A DNA stretch of 55,036 nucleotides from an uncultured Gammaproteobacteria bacterium (GTDB lineage Bacteria; Pseudomonadota; Gammaproteobacteria; Xanthomonadales; Xanthomonadaceae). The DNA is taken from positions 1 through 55,036 of the forward strand of contig CAMPGW010000007.1 of the NCBI GenBank assembly GCA_946885735.1, read 5' to 3'. The notes beneath the pieces are model-generated. The model was not told the DNA's origin and did no database searches. It worked only from the letters and a program-made list of their open reading frames with translations. The stretch's first letter is position 1. The number at the start of each line of letters is the position of its first letter. Shown here piece after piece: positions 17,589 through 27,994 of the stretch. Position numbers and translations under genes: made by a program.

Positions 17589-18484
17589 ACGCCGGGTCCG
17601 CCGTCCTTGCGACCGCGGAACAGGCGTGCGCCCAGCGCCACCAGCCCGACCAGCACCAGCGCCACCAGCTTCTTGGCCGCGAGCAGGAAGGCGCCGATCT
17701 TCGCGAACAGCCCGGCCTTGGCGGCGGCGCCACCGCCCACCAGCGCGGCCAGGCCGTAGGCGGCGAGCTTGTCCGAGCCGGGACGATAGTCGGCGTAACG
17801 CTGGCCGGCGTCGAACTGCGCCATCGGCAGCACCCGCGCCATGCCATCGCGCACCAGCGCCAGGTCGGAGGCCGAGGCCACCGCATTCAGGCTCAGGTAG
17901 CCGCCGCGGCCGAGCACGCGGATGTCGTAGTTGACGGTGTCCTGGCTCTCGCCCTCGAAGCGCAGCTGCTTGGCCCAGTGGATGCGCTTGGCGGCGGCGT
18001 CGTAGCGCGGCGGCTGCGCCCAGCCGAGCAGTTCGACGGTGCCGTAGCCGGCCTGCTTGCGCTCGGCGTTCTCGTCGGCCGTGTCCTGCTTCATGCCTGC
18101 CAGGATCTCGTCGAAGTCCAGCTTGGCGGCGTCTTCGTCGGCGATGTAGCCGTCGTCGCTGTAGCTGACGACGACCGCCCAACTGTGCTCGGAATCGAGC
18201 CCGGCGTTGTCGGGCACCAGCAGGCCGAGCACGCTCTCGTCCGGCGGGTTGGACCAGAAGTCCTCGAGTACGCGACGCGCGTCGGCCTGGGCGAGATAGC
18301 GAAAGCCCGACTGGACCTGCAGGCTGGCCTTCGCCTCCGGAATGGCGACCACGCCGGTCCGGTACTGCAGCGAGTCGAGGAAGGCGCGCGTCTGTGCCGC
18401 GGCGACCGCCGGGTCCGGCGCGGCCTGGGCGGTGGCGGCGAACAGCAGCGCGGCAAGGGTGGAGGCGACGAGTGCGGATCTCAT
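17585..18484 (-). CDS. DUF2167 membrane-anchored protein
   Basis: 299 residues. A signal peptide (ending AATAQA) is followed by a conserved extracytoplasmic region with GVVAIPEAKASLQV, GFRYLAQADARRVLEDFW, VVVSYSDDGYIADEDAAKLDFDEIL, VELLGWAQPPRYDA and YDIRVLGRGGYLSLNAVA, and a C-terminal transmembrane helix (LLAAKKLVALVLVGLVALGARLF) with a basic tail. These are marks of DUF2167 (COG4714), predicted membrane-anchored proteins of unknown function. The TM helix near the C terminus suggests that most of the chain lies in the periplasm. Its stop overlaps the stop of tatD on the other strand. Confidence 0.88.
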   Translation of the reverse strand: MRSALVASTLAALLFAATAQAAPDPAVAAAQTRAFLDSLQYRTGVVAIPEAKASLQVQSGFRYLAQADARRVLEDFWSNPPDESVLGLLVPDNAGLDSEHSWAVVVSYSDDGYIADEDAAKLDFDEILAGMKQDTADENAERKQAGYGTVELLGWAQPPRYDAAAKRIHWAKQLRFEGESQDTVNYDIRVLGRGGYLSLNAVASASDLALVRDGMARVLPMAQFDAGQRYADYRPGSDKLAAYGLAALVGGGAAAKAGLFAKIGAFLLAAKKLVALVLVGLVALGARLFRGRKDGGPGV

Positions 18485-18569
18485 GGCGGGCCTGCAGCAG
18501 GGGACGCCGGAATGGCGTGCGCCGAGCCTGCCGCATCGCGCCGGCCCTGTCTGTAGGAATCTCCCTACC

Positions 18570-18598
18570 TTGCGTCGCGCCGCGCCGGACCACAGACT
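18570..18598 (+). promoter_or_regulatory. arfB: Promoter of arfB (leaderless type)
   Basis: TTGCGT (18570-18575) and CAGACT (18593-18598) are 17 bp apart; the -10 box ends 7 nt before ATG 18606, so transcription should start at the initiation codon. Confidence 0.45.
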
Positions 18599-18605
18599 GC
18601 CGCGC

Positions 18606-19028
18606 ATGCTCGAGATCAGCTCCCAACTGTCCATCGCCGAGGACGAACTGGTCGAGCGCTTCGTGCGCTCGAGCGGGCCCGGCGGACAGAACGTCAACAA
18701 GGTCGCCACTGCGGTCGAATTGCGCTTCGACGCCGCGCGCTCGCCAAGCCTGCCCGAGGACGTGCGCGCGCGGCTGCTGGCGCGTCGCGACCGTCGCATC
18801 ACCGACGAGGGCGTGGTGGTGATCAGCGCGCAGCGCTTCCGCACCCAGGAGCGCAACCGCGAGGACGCGCGCGAACGCCTGGCGGCGATCATCCAGGCCG
18901 CCACCATCGCGCCGGTCAAGCGCGTGGCGACCAAGCCCACCCGCGCCTCGAAGGAGCGTCGCCTGACCGGCAAACGCGAGCGCTCGCAGATCAAGCGCAC
19001 GCGCTCGGCCGGCTGGGACCGCGAATGA
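18606..19028 (+). CDS. arfB: Alternative ribosome-rescue peptidyl-tRNA hydrolase ArfB
   Basis: 140 residues. It hydrolyses peptidyl-tRNA on ribosomes stalled without a stop codon. The catalytic GGQ is in SSGPGGQNVNKVAT (~residues 23-36), typical of the RF-like domain. The C-terminal tail is strongly basic (KPTRASKERRLTGKRERSQIKRTR), the part that inserts in the empty mRNA channel in E. coli ArfB (YaeJ, 140 residues). It overlaps the following acyltransferase gene by 4 bp (ATGA), implying translational coupling. Confidence 0.95.
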   Translation: MLEISSQLSIAEDELVERFVRSSGPGGQNVNKVATAVELRFDAARSPSLPEDVRARLLARRDRRITDEGVVVISAQRFRTQERNREDARERLAAIIQAATIAPVKRVATKPTRASKERRLTGKRERSQIKRTRSAGWDRE

Positions 19029-19615
19029 GGCCGGTGGTGCCGGAGTTGCCGCCGAACGCCCCGCACAGCGGCGGCAACGCGCTGGCGCGTGCCTTCGGCC
19101 GCGCGGTGCTGCGGCTGGGCGGCTGGCGGATGATCGGGCCCTGGCCCAACGTGAAGAAGGTGGTGGTGATCGTCGCCCCGCATTCCTCGGCCTGGGATGC
19201 GATCTGGGGCATCGCCGCCAAGGTCGGGATGAGCCTGGGCATCGTCTTCATCGGCAAGAAGGAAGCCTTCTGGGGTCCGGTCGGCTGGATCCTGCGCAAG
19301 GTCGGCGGCGTGCCGGTGGACCGCAGTTCACCCGGCGGCATCGTCGACCAGGTCGCCACCCAGATCCGCGAATCCGAGCGCCTGTGGTTCGTGCTCGCGC
19401 CGGAAGGCACGCGCCGTAAGGTGGACAACTGGAAGACCGGCTTCTGGAAGATCGCCCGTCGCGCCGGCGTGCCGGTGTTGTGCGTGGGCTTCGACTACCC
19501 CGACCGCGCGATCCGCATCGGCGAGTTGGTCGAGTTGACGGACGACATGGAAGCCGACCTGCTGCGCATCCGCGCCAAGTTCGCGAGCTACCGCGGCAAG
19601 CACCGCAACGCCTGA
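19025..19615 (+). CDS. Lysophospholipid/glycerol acyltransferase-like protein
   Basis: 196 residues. The PlsC-family catalytic motif H-X4-D is in APHSSAWDA (~residues 52-60), and the glycerol-binding motif appears as APEGTRRKVDNWKTGFWKIA (~124-143). A short family of bacterial acyltransferases carries this arrangement and probably acylates a lysolipid at the inner membrane. The context does not tell the substrate; it is cotranscribed with arfB through a 4-bp overlap. It converges on the lysR gene with 15 bp between the stops. Confidence 0.85.
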   Translation: MRPVVPELPPNAPHSGGNALARAFGRAVLRLGGWRMIGPWPNVKKVVVIVAPHSSAWDAIWGIAAKVGMSLGIVFIGKKEAFWGPVGWILRKVGGVPVDRSSPGGIVDQVATQIRESERLWFVLAPEGTRRKVDNWKTGFWKIARRAGVPVLCVGFDYPDRAIRIGELVELTDDMEADLLRIRAKFASYRGKHRNA

Positions 19616-19630
19616 AGCGCGCGACGCGGT

Positions 19631-20590
19631 TCAGCGCTCCGAGTGCCCGGAGTCGAAGTAGTCGCGGCGCTCGAAGGCGCCGGGCTTGACCAGGTCGGCG
19701 AAGGCGCGCGCCTGCGGCGAGAGGAACTTGCCCTTGCGCACCACCACGCCGTAGCTGCGCGGCGGGAAGTACTCGGAAAGGTTGCGTACCTCCAGCCGCT
19801 CGCGGTCGGCCTCGGTCAGGCAGATGCCGGTGACGATCGAGATGCCCAGGCCCATCGCCACGTACTGCTTGATGATCTCCCAGCCGCCGACCTCCAGCGC
19901 CACCGTGTACGGCACGCGCCGCTGCTGGAACACCAAGTCCACCAGCCGCCAGGTCGTCAGCCGCTTCGGCGGCAGGATCAGTCCGTAGGGCGAGAGGTCC
20001 TCCAGCCGCAGGTTGGTGCGCGCGGCCAGCGGGTGGCCCTTGGGCAGGATCAGCATCGGATCGAAGGAATACACCGGCGCGTAGCTCAGGTCGGTCGGCA
20101 CGTCGAGCATCGAGCCGACCGCCAGGTCCACCGCGTCCGAGCGCAGCAGGCTCAGCCCGTCCTTGCCGGTGACGTTGTGCAGCACCAGCTGCACCGCCGG
20201 GTGGGCGGCGCGAAAGGCCTGCACCAGCGGCGGCAGCAGGTAGAGGATGGTCGAACTGCCGGCGGCCACGTGCAGCTCGCCACCTTCCAGCCCCTTGAGG
20301 CGGTTGCGGAACTCCGCCTCGATTCCGTCCAGGCCCTCCACCAGCGGCCGGGCCAGGTCGTACAGGGCCGCGCCAGCCTTGGTGAGGGTGAAGCGCCGCC
20401 CCAGCCGCTCGAACAGGGCCGTGCCCAGGTCGCGCTCGAGCGCCTGCAGCTGCAGGCTGACCGCCGGTTGACTGAGGTACAGCGCCTCGGCGGCCCGGGA
20501 GACCGACCCGAGGCGGGCGACCTGGCAGAAGGCCCGGAGCGGCTTGAGGCGGTCTCCCTTGTAGTAAAAGCGCTGTTTTGCCGCTGTCAT
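19631..20590 (-). CDS. LysR-family regulator divergent from aceBA
   Basis: 319 residues. The N-terminal winged helix-turn-helix is clear (LKPLRAFCQVARLGSVSRAAEALYLSQPAVSLQLQALE, ~15-55), then the two-lobed effector domain (GSSTILYLLPPLVQAFRAAHP, DLAVGSMLDV, GWEIIKQYVAMGLGISIVTG). The periplasmic-binding-like half is nearest to the CysB/Cbl type. It is transcribed away from aceB with 136 bp between starts, the usual arrangement for a LysR protein controlling its neighbour, so it is a candidate regulator of the glyoxylate bypass. An inverted repeat in the intergenic region could be its site. Effector unknown. Confidence 0.9.
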   Translation of the reverse strand: MTAAKQRFYYKGDRLKPLRAFCQVARLGSVSRAAEALYLSQPAVSLQLQALERDLGTALFERLGRRFTLTKAGAALYDLARPLVEGLDGIEAEFRNRLKGLEGGELHVAAGSSTILYLLPPLVQAFRAAHPAVQLVLHNVTGKDGLSLLRSDAVDLAVGSMLDVPTDLSYAPVYSFDPMLILPKGHPLAARTNLRLEDLSPYGLILPPKRLTTWRLVDLVFQQRRVPYTVALEVGGWEIIKQYVAMGLGISIVTGICLTEADRERLEVRNLSEYFPPRSYGVVVRKGKFLSPQARAFADLVKPGAFERRDYFDSGHSER

Positions 20591-20689
20591 TCGGGGCCCC
20601 GGGCGTGCCTGGCCCGAGCGGATGGGCTGGGCGGTTCAGCTGGCGGAATGAATTATTCGTTCTGTTAATACGTTCCATTGAAACATTTG

Positions 20690-20720
20690 CGTTGTCAAAC
20701 GTTGGCATGAGGCCTACGGT
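20690..20720 (+). promoter_or_regulatory. aceB: aceB promoter (leaderless type) with overlapping inverted repeat
   Basis: TTGTCA (20692-20697) and TACGGT (20715-20720) are 17 bp apart, and the -10 box ends 6 nt before ATG 20727, predicting a leaderless aceB message. CGTT-GTCA-AACG (20690-20701) is a perfect inverted repeat over the -35 box, and a perfect TTGACA lies on the opposite strand over the same bases. This AT-rich island (about 20648-20705) is unusual in the window and is the likely site of the divergent LysR protein. Confidence 0.6.
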
Positions 20721-20726
20721 CGGGGC

Positions 20727-22382
<1,656 letters not shown>

Positions 22383-22415
22383 CCTCCACGCCGCACCGAC
22401 TCCCAAGGACTCGCC

Positions 22416-23738
<1,323 letters not shown>

Positions 23739-23774
23739 GCGCGATGCACTATCCGGCGTGATCGGTGACCGGGC

Positions 23775-23792
23775 GCACGGCTTGCGCCGTGT
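23775..23792. terminator. Possible terminator hairpin after aceA
   Basis: GCACGGC / GCCGTGT stem of 7 bp (one G-T pair) with loop TTGC, between aceA and the next gene. No T-run; moderate support. Confidence 0.4.
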
Positions 23793-23811
23793 CCCGGACG
23801 GTGGCTTTGGT

Positions 23812-23817
23812 TACACT
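23812..23817 (+). promoter_or_regulatory. -10 box TACACT of the cNMP-GGDEF gene
   Basis: GGTTACACT lies 27 nt before the GTG at 23845, giving a leader of about 21 nt. No convincing -35 box was found. Confidence 0.4.
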
Positions 23818-23844
23818 CGGCGCTTCGTTCGCCAGTAGCCCCCC

Positions 23845-24870
23845 GTGAACCAAGTCGATACCCGCCCCGCCAGCCCGGGCCCCGATGCCGCCGGGCACGG
23901 TGCCGAGGCCGGCCTGCTGCCCAGCGTGCCCACGCCCGAGGAACGCAGCCTGCTCACCGCGGCCGGCACCGCTCGCGCGGTGTTGCCCGGGGAGCAGTTG
24001 TTCCGCCGCGGCGACGACGCCCAGTGCATGTACCTGATCGACACCGGCGAGGTGCGCCTGCGTTTCGAGGACGGCCTGGCGGACAAGATCCTCTCGGCCG
24101 GCATGTACTTCGGCGAGTTGTCGGTCTTCGTCGGCCAGCACCAGCGCTTCGCCTCGGCTGAAGTGGAAAGCGAGGGCGTGCTGATGGAGATCAGCGCGGA
24201 CGCCTTTTCCCGCCTGCTCGCCCGCGAGCCGGCGGTGATGTCGCGCTTCATGCTGCGCAGCTTCGCCTACCTGGTCACCGGCGAGCAGCAACTGATGCAG
24301 AGCCTGCGCCGCCGCAACGAGGACCTGATGCAGACCCTCGACACGCTCCGGCAGACCCGCAGTGAGTTGTCGGTGGCGCAACAGCTGGTCCGGTCCGACG
24401 ACCTGACGGGGCTGGCAAACCGGCGCGGACTCTACCGCTTCCTCGACGAGTCCTCGCGCTACCCGATGGCCGGCAAGCGCCTGGCCCTGTTGCTGATCGA
24501 CATCGACCACTTCAAGCGGCTCAACGACCTCAGCGGGCACCTGGCCGGCGATGCGGCGCTGCGCGCCGTGGCCGACGAGGTGCGCCGCATCGCCGGTCCG
24601 CTGGAGTTGCCGTGCCGGCTGGGCGGCGACGAATTCGCACTGGTGCTGCGGGTCGCCGACGAGGGCGACCTGGCCAACCGTGCGCTCGGCCTGATCGCGG
24701 CGATCCGGGCCTTGCGCCTTCCCAGCCTGCGCGAGCAGACGCTGAGCATCAGCGTGGGCGGCGTGTTCTGCACCGATCCGGGCGGCTGGTCGAGCTGGTA
24801 CAGCCAGGGGGACCTGGCCTTGTACGAGGCCAAGAGCCGCGGCGGCGATCGCTGGAGACTCGCGCTCTGA
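23845..24870 (+). CDS. Cyclic-nucleotide-binding domain fused to GGDEF diguanylate cyclase
   Basis: 341 residues, GTG start. Residues ~25-150 form a CAP-type cyclic-nucleotide-binding domain (GEQLFRRGDDAQCMYLIDTGEVRLRF, and a phosphate-cassette-like GMYFGELSVFVGQHQRFASAE with the conserved Glu and an Arg). A helical linker (~150-190) leads to the GGDEF domain (SDDLTGLANRRGL, IDIDHFKRLNDLSGHLAGD, CRLGGDEFALVLRV, ALYEAKSRGGDRW). The catalytic GGDEF is intact, so c-di-GMP synthesis is expected. The RxxD inhibitory site is absent (PLEL at that place). No membrane segment. The next gene, 67 bp downstream, encodes a cyclase-like protein, so the sensor may respond to that neighbour's product. Confidence 0.9.
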   Translation: MNQVDTRPASPGPDAAGHGAEAGLLPSVPTPEERSLLTAAGTARAVLPGEQLFRRGDDAQCMYLIDTGEVRLRFEDGLADKILSAGMYFGELSVFVGQHQRFASAEVESEGVLMEISADAFSRLLAREPAVMSRFMLRSFAYLVTGEQQLMQSLRRRNEDLMQTLDTLRQTRSELSVAQQLVRSDDLTGLANRRGLYRFLDESSRYPMAGKRLALLLIDIDHFKRLNDLSGHLAGDAALRAVADEVRRIAGPLELPCRLGGDEFALVLRVADEGDLANRALGLIAAIRALRLPSLREQTLSISVGGVFCTDPGGWSSWYSQGDLALYEAKSRGGDRWRLAL

Positions 24871-24937
24871 GCAAGTCGCTGGCCTGTTCAGTCGACGTTT
24901 GGCGTTCGGACTGACACGTAGGCCTACCCCGCAGGTC

Positions 24938-27613
24938 ATGAGCTCCCAAGCCATCCCGGCCCCCCGATCGACGATCGGCAGTCCCGTCACGCCCCTGCTG
25001 CGTGCGGTGCTGCTCGCCGACCTGGTGGATTCGACGGCATTCGTGGAGGGCTTCGGCGACGAGCGCGCCGCGCGGGTGCTGCAGCGCCTGGACCTGCAGA
25101 TCCGCGACCTGCTCGACTTCACCGGCGGCCGCCTGATCGACAAGGCGGACGGGCTGCTGGCCATCTTCGAACGCCCGATCCAGGCGGTGGATTTCGCCCT
25201 GCGCTACCAGCAGGCGATGCGCCAGTTCGGCCAGGAGGAAGGCATCGGGCTGAGCGCGCGCGTGGGCATCCATGTCGGCGAGGTGATGACCTGGAGCAAC
25301 TCCGACAAGGACGTGCTCGCCGGCGCCAAGCCGCTCGAGGTCGAAGGGCTGGCCAAGCCGATGGCCGCGCGCCTGATGGGCCTGGCGATGCCCGGGCAGG
25401 TCCTGGTCTCGAGCATGGCGCAGGCGCTGGCGCAACGCGCGCAGGCCGAACTGGGCGAGCGCGCCGAGCGCGTGCGCTGGCTCGCGCACGGGCGCTATCG
25501 CTTCAAGGGGGTGCCGGCGCCGCTGCTCGTGCACGAGGTCGGCGAAGTCGGCGTCGCGCCGCTGAAGCAGCCTCCGTCCGGTTCCAAGGTCTGGCGTGAG
25601 CTGCCGCTGTGGCGGCGCCCGCCGGTCGTGCTGGCGGAGGCGATCCTGGTCGTGTGCATGCTCGGCTTCTACGCCTTCACCGTGCTGCGCAGCCCACCCG
25701 CGATCGCCTTCCAGGAACGCGACTGGGTCGTGGTCGGCGACCTGAGCAATTTCACCGGCGACCCGCGCCTGGACGAATCGCTGGAAACCGCGTTGCGGGT
25801 CAGCCTGGAGCAGTCGCGATTCGTCAACGTCGTTCCGGCGATGAAGGTGCAGGCCGTCCTGCGACGCATGGGCCGCAGCCCGCAGGCGACGGTCGACCGG
25901 TCCGTCGGCAGCGAGATCGCGCTGCGCGAAGGCGCGCGCGCGCTGCTCCTGCCCTCGGTGGCGGAGGTGGGCGGCAAGCTGCGCGTGAGCCTGGAGCTGG
26001 TGGACCCTTCCAACCAGGTGACCGTGTACGCCGATTCGGCCGAAGGCCGGGGCATCGAGTCGGCGCTGGCTTCGCTCGATGCGGTCAACGGCCGGCTGCG
26101 GGAAACGCTGGGCGAGTCCACCGGCGACATCCAGGCCAACGGCAAGCCGCTCGCGCAGATCACCACGCCGAGCCTGGATGCGCTGCGCCTGTACACCCTG
26201 GCCAATGAAGCCGCCATCCGCGATTACCGCTTCGACGAATCCATGCGCCTGCTCAACCTCGCGCTGCAGGAAGATCCCGAGTTCGCGCTGGCCTACACCT
26301 CGCGCGCGCGCCTGCACCTGGCCAACAGCGATTTCCCGAAGGCGCTCGTCGACCTGCAGCACGCCGCGACCTTGCGGCCGCGCCTGAGTTCGCGCGAGTC
26401 CCTCATCCTGGACACCGGGCTTGCCGAATTCGGGCCGGTGCTTCCCCGGCTCCAGGTCTGGCAGTTGTTCGCGCGCATCTACCCCGACAACTACCGGGCC
26501 TATTTCCAGGTCGCCTACAACCGCGCCTTCTACCTGCAGCAGTATCGCCAGGCGTTGGCCGACCTCGCGCCGGCGCTGACCCCGCAGAACCAGCGACTTT
26601 CCGGCGCCTTGCACATGGCCGGCCTGCTCAACCTGGGGATGGAGCGCTACGCCGAGGCGCGCGCCGCCTTCGAACGCGCCGAAAGCCTTGGCAGCCGGGA
26701 TCCGATCCGCTATCACGCCGACACCGAGGCCGTCCTTCGCAACCATGCCGAGGCGCGCCGCCTGCTCGGGACGCAGGGCTCGACCGGCTTCGCCGGCGCC
26801 GACCTCGATGCGCGCCTTCCGGAAGTGACCTACGCGCTCGACCAGGGCCACCTGGCCGAGGCGATCTCCGCGGCGAAGTCGCTGGCCGACACCCGCGCGG
26901 ACGCCGCGCTGCAGAAGCGCACGTACTTCGGCACCTGGCTGCTGTTACGCAGCTACACCGAGGGCAAGGGCGTGCTTCCCGAGTTGCGCAGCTTCGCCCG
27001 CGCCGAGCTGGCGCGGGCACAGATGCCGGGCGACCCCGACGTCGTCAGTTCGAGTTTTGCCGCGCTGGCCGCGGCATCGTTCGCCACCCGCCTCGGCGAC
27101 GTGGCGACGGGCCGGGAGGTGCTGGCCGCGCTCGAGCCGATGCTTCCGGCCCTCGGCTATCCCGCGCTGGACGACATGCAGGCGGTGCTTCGCGCCGAAC
27201 TGGACCTGCAGGCGGGGGCGGCCGACCGGGCCGCCGCGGCCCTGCGCAGCCGCGTGGACGGCGGCGAGCTCAATTGGGTGCACGTCGTGCTGGGCAGGGC
27301 CTATGCGCAGGCCGGACGGCTGGACGAAGCGCGCACGCAGGCCGCCTGGCTGGCCTCCCATCGCGGGCGCGCCTTCGTCGAATGGAACAGCCAGTACCTC
27401 CTGCAGCCGCTCAACGTGCTCGAGAGCAACCTCGCCCTGCTCGATGCCGCCGAGATGGCTCGCGACGCGAACGACGAGAAAGCCGCGCAAGCGGCCCTGC
27501 GTCCGCTGGCCGCCGCCTGGCGCGACCCACCTGCGCCCTTCGCGGCGCGGATGGCCGCCGTGCAGGACTGGCTCAGTCAGCGCAGATATCGAACGGGCCG
27601 AACACGCCCTTGA
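24938..27613 (+). CDS. Putative peptide modification system cyclase (class III cyclase-like, TM, TPR protein)
   Basis: 891 residues from ATG 24938; a TTG 39 bp upstream is less likely. Residues ~20-200 are a class III nucleotide-cyclase-like domain (LLADLVDSTAFVE, GGRLIDKADGLLAIFERPIQAV, ARVGIHVGEVM, GAKPLEVEGLAKPMAARLMGLA). Both metal aspartates seem present, but the usual substrate Lys four residues before the second Asp is Ile, and the catalytic Asn site reads KP, so activity is doubtful. One TM helix (~228-246, VVLAEAILVVCMLGFYAFTVL) precedes a TolB/FlgO-like region (WVVVGDLSNFTGDPRLDESLETALRVSLEQS) and TPR-like repeats to the end. This layout is that of the family I recall as TIGR04510, associated with a RiPP precursor and a dehydrogenase, both of which follow. 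The 3' end overlaps the precursor gene by 41 bp. Confidence 0.85.
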   Translation: MSSQAIPAPRSTIGSPVTPLLRAVLLADLVDSTAFVEGFGDERAARVLQRLDLQIRDLLDFTGGRLIDKADGLLAIFERPIQAVDFALRYQQAMRQFGQEEGIGLSARVGIHVGEVMTWSNSDKDVLAGAKPLEVEGLAKPMAARLMGLAMPGQVLVSSMAQALAQRAQAELGERAERVRWLAHGRYRFKGVPAPLLVHEVGEVGVAPLKQPPSGSKVWRELPLWRRPPVVLAEAILVVCMLGFYAFTVLRSPPAIAFQERDWVVVGDLSNFTGDPRLDESLETALRVSLEQSRFVNVVPAMKVQAVLRRMGRSPQATVDRSVGSEIALREGARALLLPSVAEVGGKLRVSLELVDPSNQVTVYADSAEGRGIESALASLDAVNGRLRETLGESTGDIQANGKPLAQITTPSLDALRLYTLANEAAIRDYRFDESMRLLNLALQEDPEFALAYTSRARLHLANSDFPKALVDLQHAATLRPRLSSRESLILDTGLAEFGPVLPRLQVWQLFARIYPDNYRAYFQVAYNRAFYLQQYRQALADLAPALTPQNQRLSGALHMAGLLNLGMERYAEARAAFERAESLGSRDPIRYHADTEAVLRNHAEARRLLGTQGSTGFAGADLDARLPEVTYALDQGHLAEAISAAKSLADTRADAALQKRTYFGTWLLLRSYTEGKGVLPELRSFARAELARAQMPGDPDVVSSSFAALAAASFATRLGDVATGREVLAALEPMLPALGYPALDDMQAVLRAELDLQAGAADRAAAALRSRVDGGELNWVHVVLGRAYAQAGRLDEARTQAAWLASHRGRAFVEWNSQYLLQPLNVLESNLALLDAAEMARDANDEKAAQAALRPLAAAWRDPPAPFAARMAAVQDWLSQRRYRTGRTRP

Positions 27614-27878
27614 CGCCGGTCTCCGACGCCGAGCGGTAGTCGCTCGCCATCCGCTGGCGGCCGGCGGCGATGCGTTCCTTCGACGCCAGGCCGCCGCGCA
27701 ATTGCAGGAACGGCAGCACCGGGTCGCGTCCTTCCACGCCCAGGTCTTTTTCCGGCGTTTCATGGCCGAGGCCGCGCAGGGCCGCGCGCGGGTCCGCTTC
27801 GAACGCCGCGCGGAACGCATCGTCCGTCGCGAGCGCCTCGAGCAGGCGGTCCACCACCTCGTGCGTGAACTTTCCCAT
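27573..27878 (-). CDS. NHLP-related RiPP precursor peptide (putative modified peptide)
   Basis: 101 residues. Residues 1-40 form a helical leader of the nitrile-hydratase-like type (FTHEVVDRLLEALATDD, then FRAAFEADPRAALRGLG with the typical DP..AL..LG pattern). A middle region has a GG pair (LRGGLASKE, 62-63) and basic residues. The C terminus GVKGVFGPFDICAD holds the only cysteine (Cys99). Such leaders direct maturation enzymes to a C-terminal core; here the core is probably the last ~15-40 residues. ATG 27878 was preferred to ATG 27887 because AGGGG lies 9 nt before it. The gene sits between cyclase and dehydrogenase genes, opposite to both. Homology to TIGR04509 is from memory. Confidence 0.8.
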   Translation of the reverse strand: MGKFTHEVVDRLLEALATDDAFRAAFEADPRAALRGLGHETPEKDLGVEGRDPVLPFLQLRGGLASKERIAAGRQRMASDYRSASETGVKGVFGPFDICAD

Positions 27879-27909
27879 CGTCCCCATCCCCTGTCGTTGC
27901 GACCAGCGC

Positions 27910-27938
27910 AAGCTAGCGGCTTTGCTGGCATCGCGCAA
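27910..27938 (-). promoter_or_regulatory. Promoter of the RiPP precursor gene
   Basis: Reading the minus strand: TTGCGC (27938-27933), 17 bp, TAGCTT (27915-27910), then a leader of about 25 nt with AGGGG as ribosome-binding site. It lies in the 116-bp region between the divergent precursor and dehydrogenase genes, so both may share control. No equally good promoter was seen for the dehydrogenase. Confidence 0.55.
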
Positions 27939-27994
27939 CCGCGGGGCAGGCGATTCGTCCCATGCGAAGATGCATGCAAACGGAACCCGTCCTG

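Noticed and set aside
16473..18626. 717-codon minus-strand frame joining hrpB, the tatD region and the DUF2167 gene
   Set aside because: An accidental open frame in GC-rich DNA, out of frame with all recognised protein motifs there.
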